A DNA stretch of 64,000 nt, taken from the NCBI GenBank assembly GCA_945861675.1, contig CAMAVY010000003.1, positions 1 through 64,000 of the forward strand, in the 5' to 3' direction. The notes under the pieces are model-generated. The model was not told the DNA's origin. It saw only the letters and a program-made list of their open reading frames with translations, and searched no databases. The position numbers and the translations under genes were made by a program. Shown here in pieces: positions 27,395-36,637 of the stretch; positions within the stretch are counted from its first letter, which is position 1, and each line of letters opens with the position of its first letter. This DNA is from Klebsiella pneumoniae. GTDB lineage: Bacteria > Pseudomonadota > Gammaproteobacteria > Pseudomonadales > Azotimanducaceae.

Positions 27395-28696
27395 ATGAGT
27401 ATCGCGACCGCGCTTACGCTGAATGAGCAATGCTGGTGCGTGGGGACCGATCTGCCTGCCTTGCGCGGGGAAATCGACAGCCTGCTGCGCGGCCAGGGCG
27501 TTGCGGAATCGATTCTTACAAGTCACCCGCATCTGTTCGCCGGTGTCCCGGTATTCATCTCCGAAGCGCAGTTGTCGCTGATCCGGGAGATGGTGCGCGC
27601 CATCTACCATGTGGTGGCGGGCCCGGCCTGGCAAGCCGCCGCCTTGCTCGATGCAGCTTCGGTTGCGCAGTTCGAGCCTGGCAACAACGCTGCATTTCTG
27701 GGCATCGACTTTCATCTGGGCGAGGCCGGGCCGCAGCTCATCGAGGTCAACACCAATCCGGGTGGAGCGTTGCTCAACGTGTTGCTTGGCCGCGCGCAGC
27801 AGGCCTGCTGTGAGCCGGTCGCACAGGCGTTTCCGGATCTGCACAACTTCGATGTCGCGGAGGCGCGGCTGCTTGCACTGTTCGAGTCTGAGTGGCGTGC
27901 TGCGCGCCACGATGATCGCCCGCTGCAACGTATCGCCGTGCTTGATGACAATCCTCGCGAGCAATACCTGTACCCGGAATTTCTGCTGTATCAGCAGCAG
28001 TTCGAGAAGCGCGGGTATGCGACCGTCATCGTCGCCCCCGAGGCGTTGTCTTATGTCGGTGGCCGGCTGCTGGCGAATGGCGAGCCGGTGGACATGGTGT
28101 ACAACCGGCTCACTGATTTTGCGTTGCGCGATGCACGCCTGGCGGCTCTGCGCGCGGCCTACGTCGAAGGCGCAGTTGTGCTCACGCCGCACCCGCGCGC
28201 GCATACGCTGTTTGCCAACAAACGCAATCTGGTGTGGTTGTCTGACGACGAGCACCTGGAAGCGCTGGGCGTTGATGGCGCCACCCGCGCAACGTTGCAG
28301 CAGTGTGTGCCGCGCACTCAGCTGGTGACCGCCGACCGCGCGGAACATTTCTGGGCCGAACGCCGATCGTTGTTCTTCAAGCCGCTGGAAGGTTATGCCA
28401 GCAAGGGCGCGTATCGCGGCGACAAGCTCACGCGCAAAGTGTTCGCAGAAATTGCCGCGGGTGGCTACGTGGCACAGTCGGTCGTGCCGCCCAGTGAACG
28501 CGTCATCGCCAGTAGCGGTGTGCCAACCCACAATCAGACTGCCATGAAAGTCGACGTACGTGCTTACACCTACGACGGTGAGGTGCTGCTGCTTGCTGCA
28601 CGCCTCTATCGCGGCCAGACCACGAACTTTCGCACCGAGGGCGGTGGCTTTGCGCCGGTGCTGCGCGCTTATGCGGGCTGCGGCTGCCCGGTCTGA
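27395..28696 (+). CDS. uncharacterised ATP-grasp-like protein
   Basis: The 433-residue protein shows features of ATP-grasp ligases in an unusual order. An early motif QLIEVNTNPGGALLNVLLG looks like the C-terminal metal-binding ExNxNPGG of ATP-grasp enzymes. Later come LFANKRNLVWL, LFFKPLEGYASKGAYRG (nucleotide-loop-like), MKVDVRAYTYDGEVLLLAARLYRG and GGGFAPVL at the end. A circularly permuted ATP-grasp, as in glutathionylspermidine synthase-like proteins, would explain this. Substrates cannot be named. ATG 27395 is chosen because conserved-looking sequence begins at once; the upstream frame contains repeats. It is divergent from kup and converges on a luciferase-like gene. Confidence 0.6.
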   Translation: MSIATALTLNEQCWCVGTDLPALRGEIDSLLRGQGVAESILTSHPHLFAGVPVFISEAQLSLIREMVRAIYHVVAGPAWQAAALLDAASVAQFEPGNNAAFLGIDFHLGEAGPQLIEVNTNPGGALLNVLLGRAQQACCEPVAQAFPDLHNFDVAEARLLALFESEWRAARHDDRPLQRIAVLDDNPREQYLYPEFLLYQQQFEKRGYATVIVAPEALSYVGGRLLANGEPVDMVYNRLTDFALRDARLAALRAAYVEGAVVLTPHPRAHTLFANKRNLVWLSDDEHLEALGVDGATRATLQQCVPRTQLVTADRAEHFWAERRSLFFKPLEGYASKGAYRGDKLTRKVFAEIAAGGYVAQSVVPPSERVIASSGVPTHNQTAMKVDVRAYTYDGEVLLLAARLYRGQTTNFRTEGGGFAPVLRAYAGCGCPV

Positions 28697-28720
28697 GTCG
28701 GGCGGGCCGCAGTGCATGTG

Positions 28721-30007
28721 CTACTTCCGGTCGGATTTTCCCTTCTTCTTGCCGGCTTTCTTGTCGGCCGTGCTGAGATCCCGTGCGTTGCTGAGGTCGG
28801 GTGAATTGTGCCCGGGCATGGCCATGCGCCCGGGCGCTGACGCAGCCAACGCCTTCGCTGCGCCTTCATGCGCCATGATCTTGTTCAGCACCGCCTGACC
28901 CGCGGCGGCAAAACTGTCGCGGTGTGTGATGACGTGCTGGCGCGACTCGCGATAGCTCGCGAGATAGCCGTTCAGTTCAGGTACGACGAAACGCGCAACC
29001 ATGTCCCAGCTGCGCAGCGTGGCTTCGCGGTTGGCCCAGTCGTGGGCAAAGCCGATCAGCGTGCCGAAGCCGCCCGTGACTTCCTGAATCTCGCGCACCT
29101 TGGCAATGAGGTCATCGGGCGTGCCGATGACCGCGGCAGACATCGGCGAAAACGCTGTCTGGTCGACTGCATCGTCGGGACTCGCGAACGGCAGTGCACC
29201 GGGACGCATCAATGTGCCGACGGTGTATTCGTTGTGCCAGCGCATCAGGCCCTCGCCTGCCTCCGCACGCGCCTGCTTGCGCGTTTCGGCAATGTGCCAG
29301 GTCAGCAGCACGCGCCAGTTTTTGCGCTGCACGGTGTTGCCGTACTTCGCGGCCGCTTCTTCGGCGAAACCCCATTGTGTCTGCAAGGCCGCCAGACCCT
29401 CGTTCGACGTCGAGCCGATCGAGATCACGCCCGTGCCGTACTTGCCTGCGAGCGTCATGCCGGATGGGCTGATGGTGGACGCAACCACCATCGGCAACTC
29501 GCGCTGCAACGGCAGCAGCTGCAGACACGCATCGCGCAACGTGAACCAGTCACTTTCGTGGCTGAAGCGTGGCGCACCGGCCAGCAGACGCTGGATGACG
29601 CCCAGCGCTTCGTCCTGACGATCGCGCTGTACCAGCGGGTCGATGCCGAGCATGTGCGCATCGGACGGCAAAGCGCCTGGCCCCGAGCCGAAGATGGCGC
29701 GCCCGCCAGTCATGTGATCGAGCTGCACCATGCGCTGCGCGACGTTGAAGGGATGGTGATACGGCAGCGACACCACGCCCGTCCCGAGCATGATGCGATG
29801 CGTACGTTCGCCCGCCGCAGCCAGAAACATTTCTGGCGACGCGATGACTTCCCAGCCAGTGGAGTGGTGCTCGCCGCACCAGAACTCGTCGTAGCCCAAT
29901 GCATCGAGGTGCGCCACAAACGCGAGATCGTTGCGGAACTGCAGCCGCGGATGCTCGCCAATGGGATGATGCGGGGCAAGAAAGGCGCCGAAACGAAGTG
30001 GTTCCAA
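28721..30007 (-). CDS. LLM-class flavin-dependent oxidoreductase
   Basis: The 428-residue protein belongs to the bacterial luciferase-like monooxygenases, which use FMNH2 (or F420) to oxidise organic substrates. Motifs include RFGAFLAPHHPIGEHP, GYDEFWCGEHHSTGWE, IMLGTGVVSLPYHHPFNVAQ, GRAIFGSGPGALPSDAHML and AGKYGTGVISIG, closest to the limonene monooxygenase-like subgroup. A lysine-rich tail (KKAGKKKGKSDRK) is unusual. TTG 30007 is used as start because GGAG lies eight bases upstream and the family sequence begins EPLRFG. The gene converges on the ATP-grasp-like gene and is divergent from the dipeptidase. Confidence 0.85.
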   Translation of the reverse strand: MEPLRFGAFLAPHHPIGEHPRLQFRNDLAFVAHLDALGYDEFWCGEHHSTGWEVIASPEMFLAAAGERTHRIMLGTGVVSLPYHHPFNVAQRMVQLDHMTGGRAIFGSGPGALPSDAHMLGIDPLVQRDRQDEALGVIQRLLAGAPRFSHESDWFTLRDACLQLLPLQRELPMVVASTISPSGMTLAGKYGTGVISIGSTSNEGLAALQTQWGFAEEAAAKYGNTVQRKNWRVLLTWHIAETRKQARAEAGEGLMRWHNEYTVGTLMRPGALPFASPDDAVDQTAFSPMSAAVIGTPDDLIAKVREIQEVTGGFGTLIGFAHDWANREATLRSWDMVARFVVPELNGYLASYRESRQHVITHRDSFAAAGQAVLNKIMAHEGAAKALAASAPGRMAMPGHNSPDLSNARDLSTADKKAGKKKGKSDRK

Positions 30008-30092
30008 TGTGCTGCTCCAAGCGTGAAAGTGATGGGCAAGGCCGGGACAGTAGCAGGCTCGTACGATTCAATTCAGACATCTGGAGAACAAC

Positions 30093-31466
30093 TTGAAGCG
30101 TGGATTGCTTGGACGAACATTGCCCGGGCGAACATTGCTTGGGCGAACATTGTTGCTGGCGCTGGCGTGCAGCGCTGGTGTAGTCGCCGTTGACGCAAGA
30201 GACGTAAGAGGCGCAAACGCTGCGCGCCAAGCGGTGCGCGTGCTCGATGAAGCCGAGGTGCAGGCGGTACACCAGCGCGTGTTGACACTCGACACCCATA
30301 TCGACATCCCGCCCGACTTCGGCAGCTCAGCCTATGACCCCATGCAGTTGCCAACCCTGCCTGCGGGCCGCGGTCAGCAGGTGCACATTCCGAGCATGCG
30401 CAGCGGCGGGCTTGATGCCGCATTCCTGATCGTGTTCGTTGCCCAGGGGCCGCGCGACGAGGCCGGCTACGCCCGCGCCGCTGCAGATGCGTTCACCAAG
30501 TTTGCGGCCATTCATCGCGTGACCACCGACCACGCTGACCAGATTGGCTTCGCGCGCACCGCGCAGGAAGTGCGCGACATCGCAGCGAGTGGCCGCAAGG
30601 TCGCTTTGATCGGGATCGAAAACGGCTATGCCATGGGGCGCGACATTCGCCTGCTGGATCAGTTCTACGACTACGGCGCGCGCTACTTCGGCCTGGTTCA
30701 TGTGGGCAACAACGATCTGGGCGACTCGTCGATGGTGAACCTCAAGGGCGTCAAGCCCGGCGCGCCGCTGGCCGAGCATGGTGGACTGTCGGCGCTGGGC
30801 AAGCGGGTGGTCGCGCGCCTCAATGAACTTGGCATCATGGTCGATGTGTCACACGCGTCGGATGCCACGACACTCGACATCATTGGCACTTCCAAAGCCC
30901 CGGTGATCGCCTCGCATTCAGGCGTACGCGGTGTGTCCGCACATCCACGCAATCTCACCGATGAGGCACTGCGCGGCATTGCGGCCAGCGATGGCGTTGT
31001 GCAGATCGTTGCCTATGATGGCTACCTGCGTCTGCCCGACGCTGCAAAGCTCGCCGCCATTCAAGCGCTCTGGGCACAGCTTGGTGTGCAATCGCCCGCC
31101 GAGCTGCGCGGGCTGTCGGCAGAGAAGCTGGCACAGTACGACGCCGGCATGGCGAGCATCGATGCGCGCTGGCCGAAGGCAGACGTACAGACGCTTGTGA
31201 ATCACATCGACTATGCCGTGCAGCTGCTCGGCGTCGACCACGTGGGTATTGCGTCCGACTTCAATGGCGGCGGCGGGATTGTCGGATGGAACAATGCGGG
31301 CGAAACGCTCAATGTCACGCGCGAGTTGTTGCGCCGTGGCTACACGGAAGCCGAGATCGGCAAACTCTGGAGCGGTAACTTGCTGCGCGTGCTCGATGCA
31401 GTGCAGGCGTACGCCGCCACAAACATGCATGCTGGTGCTGCGGCGACATCGATCGGGCCGCAGTAG
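30093..31466 (+). CDS. secreted membrane dipeptidase (peptidase M19)
   Basis: M19 enzymes hydrolyse dipeptides with a di-zinc centre. The 457-residue protein has metal ligands in DTHIDIP, a glutamate in GIENGYAM, and histidines and aspartate in LVHVGNN, SHASDA, SHSGVRGVSAHPRN and GIASDFNGGG. A signal peptide is built on three 15-bp tandem repeats (LGRT units, 30108-30152) before the hydrophobic LLLALACSAGVVAV, so its charged part has been tripled. TTG 30093 follows GGAGAACAAC and is the only reasonable start. Location is periplasmic or lipoprotein-like (a Cys sits in LALACSAG). It precedes a PBP4-type gene on the same strand. Confidence 0.92.
   Translation: MKRGLLGRTLPGRTLLGRTLLLALACSAGVVAVDARDVRGANAARQAVRVLDEAEVQAVHQRVLTLDTHIDIPPDFGSSAYDPMQLPTLPAGRGQQVHIPSMRSGGLDAAFLIVFVAQGPRDEAGYARAAADAFTKFAAIHRVTTDHADQIGFARTAQEVRDIAASGRKVALIGIENGYAMGRDIRLLDQFYDYGARYFGLVHVGNNDLGDSSMVNLKGVKPGAPLAEHGGLSALGKRVVARLNELGIMVDVSHASDATTLDIIGTSKAPVIASHSGVRGVSAHPRNLTDEALRGIAASDGVVQIVAYDGYLRLPDAAKLAAIQALWAQLGVQSPAELRGLSAEKLAQYDAGMASIDARWPKADVQTLVNHIDYAVQLLGVDHVGIASDFNGGGGIVGWNNAGETLNVTRELLRRGYTEAEIGKLWSGNLLRVLDAVQAYAATNMHAGAAATSIGPQ
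30108..30152. repeat. three 15-bp repeats inside a signal peptide
   Basis: The unit cttgggcgaacattg is present three times with one to three base changes. Each copy encodes Leu-Gly-Arg-Thr-Leu or a variant, lengthening the basic n-region of the dipeptidase signal peptide. Confidence 0.8.
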
Positions 31467-31547
31467 TCCCCTGTACTTTGTGTGCATCGTCCTGTTCCAA
31501 CAATCGTCCAGCCCCAACATCCTCCAAGAAGAGTGTCTGCCGACCCA

Positions 31548-33212
31548 ATGCGTTCGTTGCTCATTGCACTCAGTATCGTGATCGTCGCGGCGGTGGGTCT
31601 GGTTGGCTCGGACCTGCTGCGCGGCGCGTTCGCGTCTGATTCGCAGCCGGGCGCCCGTGCAGCAGTGGCCGCACCGGCTGCAGCCGCAAGCGCTGCGGTT
31701 GCAGCACAGCGTTCGGTGTCTGAGCTGCGTTCTTCGCAGTCACGCGATCTGCCCCTGCCACCGGACCTTGAAGAGGCACTGCGCCGTTCCGGTCTACCTG
31801 CGAGTGCGGTGAGCTTCTACGCAGAAGCGGTGGACTCGAACATCGCTCGACCGGGCGCGTCGAGCAGCGCACTGCAGGGCGATCCAGCTGCCCCGATGGC
31901 GACAGGCGGCCAGATGGATGGGCGTGCACTCGCAATGTTGCCGCCCGCCGCGCCGGTGTTGTCGTGGCAGGCCGAAGTGCTGCGCAATCCTGCCTCGGTC
32001 ATGAAGCTGGTGACTTCGCTGGTCGCACTGGATGAGCTCGGCCCCACCTATGTGTGGAGTACGGAGTTTCTGGCGACGGCGCCGGTTGTAAACGGCACGC
32101 TCGACGGCGACCTGATCCTGCGCGGGCATGGCGACCCGTACCTGATGGCACAGGACGCCTGGACGATGGTGCGCGCGCTGCGCAAGACCGGGCTCAAGAC
32201 CATCAACGGCAGCCTGATCGTTGACGACACCTACTATCAACTGCCGCCCGAAGACCCCGCGGCGTTCGATGGCCGACCCAACAAGCCGTACAACACTTTG
32301 CCGTCTGCTGTGTTGCTGAATCTGAAGTACCTGGAATTGACCATGCGCCCCGAAGGCAACACGGTGCGCTTTGAAACAGACCCGCCGATCAGTAGCCTGG
32401 ACATCGTCAATGACGTGCGACTGACCAACGAGCCGTGTTCGCGTGGACGTCGCAATGGCGTGCAGCTGCAGATTCCCGATCCCGCCACTGCCAACAGGGT
32501 GCGGGTTACTGGCCAGTACCCTTGGCGCTGTGGTCCGATCACCTGGAACCGCACACTGATGACCCACGATCGCTACGCGCTGGGTTTGTTCACAGCGCTG
32601 TGGCGCGAAATGGGTGGCGAGTTCCGTGGGCAGCAGAAGCCAGGCCCCGTGCCCGCGAATGCACGCGTGTTGCTGCGCTGGACGGGCCGCCCGCTGGCCG
32701 ACTCCATCCGACCCATGAACAAGTCCAGCAACAACGTGATGGCGCGCCAGTTGTTGCTGACCCTGGGTGCGGAACGCTATGGCGCGCCTGCCACACCGCA
32801 GAAGGGCGCGCAGGCCGTGGCGGACTACGTCACGCGGCTGGGCATGGATCCGATTACCGTGCACGTGGTCAACGGCTCTGGCCTGTCGCGCGATGAACGC
32901 GTGACCGCGCGGCTGCTTGGCGGCTTGTTGTTGCGCGGCGCGCGTATGCCGTTCGCGGCCGAGTTCATTTCTTCGCTGTCGGTCGCGGGTTACGACGGCA
33001 CAACGCGGCGGCGCTTTCGCGGTCGCGAAGAGGCGGGCGCAATGCACTTGAAGAGCGGCCGGTTGAATGACGTGGCCGGGCTTGCCGGCTACGTACGTGC
33101 CCGCAGTGGACGGATGTATGTGCTGGTCGGGTTCGTCAATCATCCCAGCGTCGCACGCGGCGTCGGCGAGCCATTGCTGAATGCGCTGGCGCAGTCGGTC
33201 TATCGCCGCTGA
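31548..33212 (+). CDS. dacB: D-alanyl-D-alanine carboxypeptidase/endopeptidase (PBP4, S13)
   Basis: PBP4 trims and cleaves peptidoglycan cross-links in the periplasm. The 554-residue protein has an N-terminal hydrophobic anchor/signal (LLIALSIVIVAAVGLVG), an alanine-rich spacer, and the three serine-transferase motifs: SxxK at Ser150 (NPASVMKL), SxN in PMNKSSNNVMA and KSG in HLKSGRLND. The large insert between the first two motifs is typical of S13. ATG 31548 starts directly before the hydrophobic segment; the frame is open upstream to 31482, but that part lacks family sequence. Confidence 0.92.
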   Translation: MRSLLIALSIVIVAAVGLVGSDLLRGAFASDSQPGARAAVAAPAAAASAAVAAQRSVSELRSSQSRDLPLPPDLEEALRRSGLPASAVSFYAEAVDSNIARPGASSSALQGDPAAPMATGGQMDGRALAMLPPAAPVLSWQAEVLRNPASVMKLVTSLVALDELGPTYVWSTEFLATAPVVNGTLDGDLILRGHGDPYLMAQDAWTMVRALRKTGLKTINGSLIVDDTYYQLPPEDPAAFDGRPNKPYNTLPSAVLLNLKYLELTMRPEGNTVRFETDPPISSLDIVNDVRLTNEPCSRGRRNGVQLQIPDPATANRVRVTGQYPWRCGPITWNRTLMTHDRYALGLFTALWREMGGEFRGQQKPGPVPANARVLLRWTGRPLADSIRPMNKSSNNVMARQLLLTLGAERYGAPATPQKGAQAVADYVTRLGMDPITVHVVNGSGLSRDERVTARLLGGLLLRGARMPFAAEFISSLSVAGYDGTTRRRFRGREEAGAMHLKSGRLNDVAGLAGYVRARSGRMYVLVGFVNHPSVARGVGEPLLNALAQSVYRR

Positions 33213-33416
33213 TGCATTGCTGCGCGGGAAGTCGCTCAATCCGACGTCGCCCCGGCGATCCGCTTCGTTGGCTCATTCGGCAAATCTGCGATGCCGCTGT
33301 GGCCTGGCGTGCATGGCGGCCCGCGCTGCTGGCGCGGCCGCATGGCAGATCAGCGACATGACAAAGCGGTGGGCGCCGGCCTAGGCTCTGCGCTTCCGAT
33401 CCATCACACGTGCACT

Positions 33417-34265
33417 ATGTTCAGACGTCTGGTTCTATCTGGTCTCGCAATCTGCATGCTGGCATTTGCCGGCGTTGCGCAATCCGCCGAATCGACAACA
33501 GAAGCAGTGCCGGGTGAAGCGGCAGCGCATTCCCCTCCGCCCGATGCCACGGCATCCGATGGCGCGCCATCTGCTGATGGCGGTTCACCTGCTGACGCGG
33601 TGCCTCCGCCGCCCGCTGCTGTTACACCGTCGGCCCCGCCGAAACCGCCGGGCATCCGCGTCAGCATGCAGACCAGCGTCGGCAGCATGGTGTTCGAACT
33701 CGACCGCGAACACGCGCCCATCAGCGTGGCGAACTTTCTGCGTTACGTGCGTGAGAAACGCTTCGATGGCATGGCGTTCTACCGCGCCATGAACATCGCG
33801 CCGGGCTACGGTCTGATTCAGGGCGGCACCAGCAACGCGGTGAAACGCACGCTGCCACCGATCAAGCACGAGCCAACCACGCAGACGGGTCTTTCCCATG
33901 TTGATGGCGCGCTGTCGATGGCGCGTGGTGCGCCGGGGACAGCCGCGGGCGACTTCTTCATCACCATCGGCACGTTGACGGCGCTCGATGCAAATCCGAA
34001 GCTGCCCGGCGACAGCTCTGTCGACAAGCTCGGCTACGCGGTGTTCGGCCGTGTGGTGGAAGGCATGGACACCGTGCAGCGCATCCTGCAGGCAAAGATT
34101 TCTGCGACGAAAGGCGCAGAGGCTGGCATGAAGGGGCAGATGATCGATGTCCCCGTGAAGATCATTGCGGCGAAAATCGCGCCGCCCAGGAAGCCCGCGC
34201 CGGTTGTGCCGCCGGCCCCCACTGCCGCTCCTGCCTCAGCCGCGCCTGCTCCAGCCGCGCCTTAG
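33417..34265 (+). CDS. periplasmic cyclophilin-type peptidylprolyl isomerase
   Basis: The 282-residue protein has a signal peptide (LVLSGLAICMLAFAGVAQSA), a long Pro/Ala/Ser-rich linker and a cyclophilin domain from about residue 78. That domain has VSMQTSVGSMVFELD, APISVANFLRYV, FYRAMN, GYGLIQGGT, LSMARGAPGTAAGDFFITIG and GYAVFGRVVEGMDTV. It should speed prolyl cis-trans isomerisation of periplasmic proteins. The tryptophan and part of the active-site loop of eukaryotic cyclophilins are absent, as usual in bacteria. A second Pro/Ala-rich tail ends the protein. The 204 bases upstream hold no gene. Confidence 0.9.
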   Translation: MFRRLVLSGLAICMLAFAGVAQSAESTTEAVPGEAAAHSPPPDATASDGAPSADGGSPADAVPPPPAAVTPSAPPKPPGIRVSMQTSVGSMVFELDREHAPISVANFLRYVREKRFDGMAFYRAMNIAPGYGLIQGGTSNAVKRTLPPIKHEPTTQTGLSHVDGALSMARGAPGTAAGDFFITIGTLTALDANPKLPGDSSVDKLGYAVFGRVVEGMDTVQRILQAKISATKGAEAGMKGQMIDVPVKIIAAKIAPPRKPAPVVPPAPTAAPASAAPAPAAP

Positions 34266-34327
34266 CGCCATTGTCTGCGCAACTCGCGCACATTCGTTCA
34301 CTCGTCCAAAGAAGGTACAAACACGCC

Positions 34328-35341
34328 ATGACACAGCAACTTCTGCAGCTCGGCCGTACTGGCATCAAGGTCAGCAACCTGTGCCTTGGCGCAATGATGT
34401 TCGGCGGTAAGACCAGCTTCGACGATTCGGCGGCCATCATCGATCGCGCGCTCGATGCAGGCATCAACTTCATCGACACCGCCAATGTGTACAACGCGGG
34501 CCGCAGCGAGGAAGCCACCGGTCAGGCGCTGAAGCGCAACGGCAAACGCAACACGGTGGTGCTGGCGACCAAGGTGCACGGCAAGATGGGCGACGGGCCG
34601 AACGACATGGGCAACAGCCGTCGGCACATTCTCGAACAGTGCGATGCCAGCCTGAAGCGGCTGCAGACGGACTACATCGACCTGTATCAGATTCATCGGC
34701 CCGACCCGCACATCCCGATCGACGAAACGCTGCGTGCACTCGATGACCTGATCCGCGCAGGCAAGGTGCGCTACATCGGCAGCAGTACCTACGCGGCCTG
34801 GCAATTGGTCGAGTCACTGTGGGTGGCGAAAGATCTGCACCTCAACCGGTTCGTCTGCGAACAACCGCCGTACCACATTCTGGATCGGCGCATTGAACGC
34901 GAGCTGATTCCGATGGCGCAGACCTATGGCTTTGGCGTCATTCCCTGGAGCCCACTCGCAGGCGGCATGCTCACAGGCAAGTACAAGCGTGGTGAAGCAA
35001 TGCCGGATGACTCGCGCTGGGCTGCCTATCAGAGCAACCCGGTGATGCGCAGGCGCTGGACGGAAAGCCTGTACGACGCGGTTGAGGCGTTGCAGCCCAT
35101 TGCCGCAGACAAGGGCTGCGCGCTTTCGCAGTTTTCGCTGGCCTGGTGCATGGCGCAGCCTGGCGTAACCAGCCCGATCATAGGGCCGCGCACCATGGCG
35201 CAGTTGAACGACAACCTCAAGGCGTTCGATGTCGAGATCACGGCAGCCGACTGCAAAGCCGTAGACGCTGTGGTGCGGCCCGGCACACACATCACGGCCT
35301 ACTACGAAGCGGATTTCGGTCCGCACCGCTTTCGCGTATGA
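34328..35341 (+). CDS. aldo/keto reductase
   Basis: The 337-residue protein is a TIM-barrel NADPH-dependent aldo/keto reductase. It shows GRTGIKVSNLCLGAMMFGG, the catalytic Asp and Tyr in NFIDTANVYNAGRSEE, Lys in VLATKVHGKMGDGP, the substrate histidine in LYQIHRPDPHIPI, and the cofactor-binding IPWSPLAGGMLTGKYKRG and PIIGPRTMAQLNDNL. It is of the YajO/Tas type. Its stop overlaps the start of the next SDR gene (ATGA at 35338-35341), so two oxidoreductases are produced from one message. Confidence 0.92.
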   Translation: MTQQLLQLGRTGIKVSNLCLGAMMFGGKTSFDDSAAIIDRALDAGINFIDTANVYNAGRSEEATGQALKRNGKRNTVVLATKVHGKMGDGPNDMGNSRRHILEQCDASLKRLQTDYIDLYQIHRPDPHIPIDETLRALDDLIRAGKVRYIGSSTYAAWQLVESLWVAKDLHLNRFVCEQPPYHILDRRIERELIPMAQTYGFGVIPWSPLAGGMLTGKYKRGEAMPDDSRWAAYQSNPVMRRRWTESLYDAVEALQPIAADKGCALSQFSLAWCMAQPGVTSPIIGPRTMAQLNDNLKAFDVEITAADCKAVDAVVRPGTHITAYYEADFGPHRFRV

Positions 35342-36147
35342 AAGAGCCGCGTTTGAAGTCGCGTATGAACATGCGCGGGCTCAGCAACAAGGTCGTGATC
35401 GTGACTGGCGGCGCAGGCGGCATCGGCGCCGCGTTGTGTCGACGGTTTTTGGACGAAGGCGCATCGGTGGCGGTGTTCGACCTGCAGTTCGCCGCTGCGC
35501 AGGCATTGGCGTATTCACTTTCGGCTGGCACGTCGGAATCGGCGCCGCCGGTGCGCGCCTACGGTGTCGACATCACGGACATGCACGCAGTCACGGCCGC
35601 CGTCGCGCAGGTAGAAGCAGAGCTCGGACCGGTTGATGTGCTGGTGAACAACGCGGGTTGGGACCTTGCGGGTCCGTTCGTCAGCTCAGATCCCGCGCTG
35701 TGGCAGAAGATCATTGCCATCAACCTCACCGGGCCTCTGAACATGCATCACGCCGTGTTGCAGCGCATGCAGAAGCGCAGTGGTCGCATCGTCAACATCG
35801 CATCGGATGCCGGCCGGGTGGGCTCGTCAGGCGAAGCGGTGTACTCGGCGTGCAAGGGCGGCATCATTGCGTTCTCCAAGACCATGGCACGCGAACTGGC
35901 GCGTCAGCGCATCACGGTGAACGTGGTGTGCCCAGGCCCGACCGACACGCCGCTGTTTCAGGACTTCGCAGGTGAAGGCGAGCGCGGCGACAAACTGCGT
36001 GCGGCGCTTGAGCGTGCAATTCCGTTTGGCCGGTTGGCGCAGCCCGATGACATCGTTGGCGCGGTTTGTTTTCTCGCCAGTGACGAAGCGTCGTTCATTA
36101 CCGGGCAGGTGCTCAGTGTGTCGGGTGGGTTGACGATGGCGGGGTGA
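35338..36147 (+). CDS. short-chain dehydrogenase/reductase
   Basis: The 269-residue protein is a classical SDR. It has the NAD(P) motif VTGGAGGIGAAL, NNAGW, the catalytic Ser in NIASDAGRVGSSGEA, Tyr and Lys in VYSACKGG, and the C-terminal SFITGQVLSVSGGLTMAG. It resembles the BadH-type 2-hydroxycyclohexanecarboxyl-CoA dehydrogenases (inference). ATG 35338 overlaps the aldo/keto reductase stop; ATG 35365 is an alternative that starts nearer the fold. A decayed duplicate of its catalytic region lies 2 kb downstream at 37826-38016. Confidence 0.9.
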   Translation: MKEPRLKSRMNMRGLSNKVVIVTGGAGGIGAALCRRFLDEGASVAVFDLQFAAAQALAYSLSAGTSESAPPVRAYGVDITDMHAVTAAVAQVEAELGPVDVLVNNAGWDLAGPFVSSDPALWQKIIAINLTGPLNMHHAVLQRMQKRSGRIVNIASDAGRVGSSGEAVYSACKGGIIAFSKTMARELARQRITVNVVCPGPTDTPLFQDFAGEGERGDKLRAALERAIPFGRLAQPDDIVGAVCFLASDEASFITGQVLSVSGGLTMAG

Positions 36148-36265
36148 ACGTCGAGACGTTCGTCGATGACAGTGGCGAGGATGCAGCGTTCATCGTCCAG
36201 CTCATCGCGAAGCTGCGCAGCCGAATGATCAGCACCAGGATGGGCCTTACCGTGGCGACGAACGA

Positions 36266-36530
36266 GTGCTTCGTAGCGCAACGCGAACGGAGTTCGGCAG
36301 TCAACAGCGCTATCGCCGACATCGCCGCGAGCCGCCGCGCGAAACATTGCTGTATCCGCTGATCGAGGCAAACCTCAGCACATTCCGTGACTATCTGAGC
36401 GAACGCGACGTCCCCTTGCCGCGCTTCGCCATGGACGAGATCAACGAGTACTTGCATTGCGGCCGCCTGGAACACAGCTTTGTCCGGGTCAAATGCAATG
36501 GCTGTCGTCACGAGCGCCTGGCCTCGCCGG
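36266..36530 (+). pseudogene. IS91-family transposase, N-terminal remnant
   Basis: The readable part has TLLYPLIEANLSTFRDYL, PLPRFAMDEINEYLHCGRL and FVRVKCNGCRHERL, the N-terminal zinc-binding module of IS91-type transposases (normally followed by CxxRGFCPSC, which is missing here). After ASPAAY the similarity ends and a short unrelated tail closes the frame at 36595. The catalytic half is absent, but a C-terminal half of the same family is found at 2.6 kb in the same orientation. The rest of the 36148-36637 gap shows nothing recognisable. Confidence 0.65.
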
Positions 36531-36637
36531 CCGCGTACGTTCTCGTGCACGTGCCGTGGGTTACTCCAGGCATCCTGCCCTTCGCGCTTCGGTAGTAGTG
36601 AGTAGACTCGCGGCATCGTATTGACAGGACACAGCGT

